A stretch of DNA of 6,760 nt from Bacillota bacterium (lineage in GTDB: Bacteria; Bacillota; Clostridia; Lachnospirales; Lachnospiraceae). The stretch covers positions 1 to 6,760 of the forward strand of contig JAEZXP010000035.1 in NCBI GenBank assembly GCA_023419655.1, in the 5' to 3' direction. The number at the start of each line of letters is the position of its first letter. Position 1 is the first letter of the stretch. The notes beneath the pieces are model-generated. The model searched no databases. It had not been told where the DNA came from and saw only the letters and a program-made list of their open reading frames with translations. Shown here piece after piece: positions 5,689 through 6,760 of this stretch. The position numbers were made by a program, and so were the translations under genes.

Positions 5689-6693
5689 TTATCTTTCTTT
5701 AAAAAATTCGTCCAGACCATCCGATATTCCTTTTACAATTTTATCTTGATAATTATCCGTTGCCATCAATTCGTCCTCTTTTTTGTTCGACATATAACCC
5801 ATCTCAATAATCGTCACGGGAACAGTACACCAATTAATTCCGCTCATGGTATCAGTCTCCCAAACGCCCTTATTGGCGGCTTTTGTCTGCACCACAATCT
5901 GTTCTAAAATCATATCGGACAGCTTGCGGTTCACCTTATACAGATTACTATTATAAGGATTGGATTTTGTCTGGCAGATTGTCATTACTCCGTTAACCTT
6001 GGAATTATCGCTTCCGTTGGCATGAATTCGCAGAAATGCATCCGCGTTTGCCTCATTGGCTATCGCAGCACGCTCGGAGTTTGACATATCCACATCATGT
6101 GTTTCCCGAATCATAAGCACCTGATATCCTCTTTCTAATAGTTCTTCTTTTAATTTAAGGGCTACGGTGAGGTTTAATTCATATTCTTTCAGACCCGTGC
6201 TGACCCCTGTTGTTCCGGAGGAAACCTTTGGTTTTGTTTCTTTTGCACCGGGTCCGATAGGCTCTTGTCCGGAATTGCCTTTTGCCTGATGTCCGGCGTC
6301 GATAACGATAAGCTTTCCGCTGCCCGGTTCGTTCGTTGGTTCGCTTGTCGGTATGGATTCTTCAACAAGCTCTTCGGTGGACTCGGACGGGTCAGGTGCC
6401 GTAGTTGGCTGCATCTCGACTATCGGCTCGTCTTCTTGCGATAAATCATCAGAAGCAGAATTATCTTCGGTCTCGTCGTCGGCCGCAGTTTCTTCTTCTC
6501 CGGTCTCTGATTCCATCTCCTCATATACCTCGCTATCTTTCGCAGGGTTATCCTCTGGGGTAAGGATTGGCTGTTCCGATAATCCATCTCCGTGTTTTTC
6601 AAGCCTCGGAAGAGCAATCATAAATATTATTGCAAATACCAAAATACCTATCATAATCAATTTATTTCTATATTTTTCATATGGCCTTTTCAT
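5689..6693 (-). CDS. Membrane-anchored N-acetylmuramoyl-L-alanine amidase (Amidase_3)
   Basis: A 334-residue cell wall hydrolase that would cut the bond between MurNAc and the L-Ala of the stem peptide. It has a basic N-terminus and one membrane segment (about 12-29) with no clear signal-peptidase site, so it is probably an anchored exoprotein. A low-complexity stalk rich in Glu, Asp, Ser, Thr and Pro follows (about 33-125), then the Amidase_3 domain (127-332). Zinc ligands are H135 (in IDAGHQ), E170 (in KEYELNL) and H224 (in RIHANG); the catalytic glutamate is E297 (in IIEMGYMSN). H135 and E170 are about 35 residues apart, longer than the roughly 14 in CwlC/AmiC-type enzymes, because of a Gly/Pro/Lys-rich insert (138-166). 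The start is fixed by an in-frame TAA two codons upstream. It converges on the kinase gene with an 11-base gap and no clear terminator. Role could be growth, separation or sporulation; the sequence does not decide. Confidence 0.92.
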   Translation of the reverse strand: MKRPYEKYRNKLIMIGILVFAIIFMIALPRLEKHGDGLSEQPILTPEDNPAKDSEVYEEMESETGEEETAADDETEDNSASDDLSQEDEPIVEMQPTTAPDPSESTEELVEESIPTSEPTNEPGSGKLIVIDAGHQAKGNSGQEPIGPGAKETKPKVSSGTTGVSTGLKEYELNLTVALKLKEELLERGYQVLMIRETHDVDMSNSERAAIANEANADAFLRIHANGSDNSKVNGVMTICQTKSNPYNSNLYKVNRKLSDMILEQIVVQTKAANKGVWETDTMSGINWCTVPVTIIEMGYMSNKKEDELMATDNYQDKIVKGISDGLDEFFKER

Positions 6694-6706
6694 ATCTTAT
6701 GATAAT

Positions 6707-6711
6707 CCTCC
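6707..6711 (-). promoter_or_regulatory. Ribosome binding site of the amidase gene
   Basis: GGAGG on the minus strand lies 13 bases before the amidase ATG. This is longer than the usual 5-10 bases, but an in-frame TAA in between excludes any earlier start, so the ATG at 6693 stands. Confidence 0.6.
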
Positions 6712-6732
6712 ATTTTAATGATTTTGAATATA

Positions 6733-6741
6733 AGTATACCA
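6733..6741 (-). promoter_or_regulatory. Extended -10 promoter of the amidase gene
   Basis: On the minus strand TGGTATACT matches the extended -10 pattern TGnTATAAT with one mismatch. The start of transcription would fall near 6726, giving a leader of about 33 bases with the ribosome binding site inside. The -35 position falls at or just past the window edge (6755-6761) and shows no TTGACA match in the visible part, which is acceptable for an extended -10 promoter. The amidase would then be transcribed on its own. Confidence 0.55.
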
Positions 6742-6760
6742 TGTCCGCAAGCACATAGAC

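Noticed and set aside
5673..5700. Possible terminator between the converging kinase and amidase genes (GATAA and TTATC arms, GCATGC core, T-rich end).
   Set aside because: Only five AT-rich pairs with mismatches toward the centre and no GC-rich stem. It is not convincing as a rho-independent terminator on either strand.
6690..6713. Seven-codon minus-strand reading frame (MEDYHKI) whose TGA overlaps the amidase ATG, possible coupled leader peptide.
   Set aside because: Its ATG lies directly before the amidase ribosome binding site and has no binding site of its own. The arrangement is easily explained by chance.
6353..6718. Serine-rich 121-codon open frame on the + strand.
   Set aside because: It is the antisense of the acidic stalk of the amidase; the Ser runs come from reading Glu/Asp codons backwards.

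Overview
The window looks like chromosomal DNA of a low-GC anaerobic Firmicute. Clostridia, and within them Lachnospiraceae-type relatives, fit best. The evidence is the AT-rich third codon positions, strong AGGAG-type ribosome binding sites, the rho-independent terminator style, and the protein types: a UgtP-like GT28 enzyme, a VanR/VanS-type two-component pair, and an Amidase_3 enzyme with a long acidic stalk. The genus cannot be fixed from the sequence alone. No mobile elements, CRISPR arrays, tRNA or rRNA genes were seen.

Layout. (1) At 123-734 (+) lies a single HD-domain phosphohydrolase related to YqeK, closed by a clear rho-independent terminator (752-776). (2) After a 109-base leader region with a TATAAT -10 box and phased direct repeats, five genes run on the + strand, each overlapping the next by 8-29 bases. 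They are a UgtP/MGDG-synthase-like glycosyltransferase (886-2055), a polysaccharide-deacetylase-fold protein with no signal peptide (2030-2623), an MprF-flippase-like membrane protein without the synthase domain (2616-3677), an OmpR/PhoB-type response regulator (3667-4380) and a membrane sensor histidine kinase (4352-5677). (3) Converging on this operon, with an 11-base gap, is a membrane-anchored N-acetylmuramoyl-L-alanine amidase (5689-6693, - strand), preceded by an extended -10 promoter at the right edge.

How the genes may work together. The most interesting part is the five-gene unit. It places a cytosolic lipid-type glycosyltransferase, a deacetylase that appears cytosolic, and a lipid-flippase-like membrane protein under one two-component system. 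A coherent reading (inference) has three steps. An N-acetylhexosamine is attached to a lipid on the inner leaflet. The sugar is N-deacetylated inside the cell to give a free amine. The cationic aminoglycolipid is then moved to the outer leaflet. This would be a sugar-based counterpart of MprF lysyl-phosphatidylglycerol and could respond to envelope stress or cationic peptides. Each family assignment is well supported by motifs; the pathway itself is a hypothesis. The amidase and the HD protein appear to be separate transcription units.
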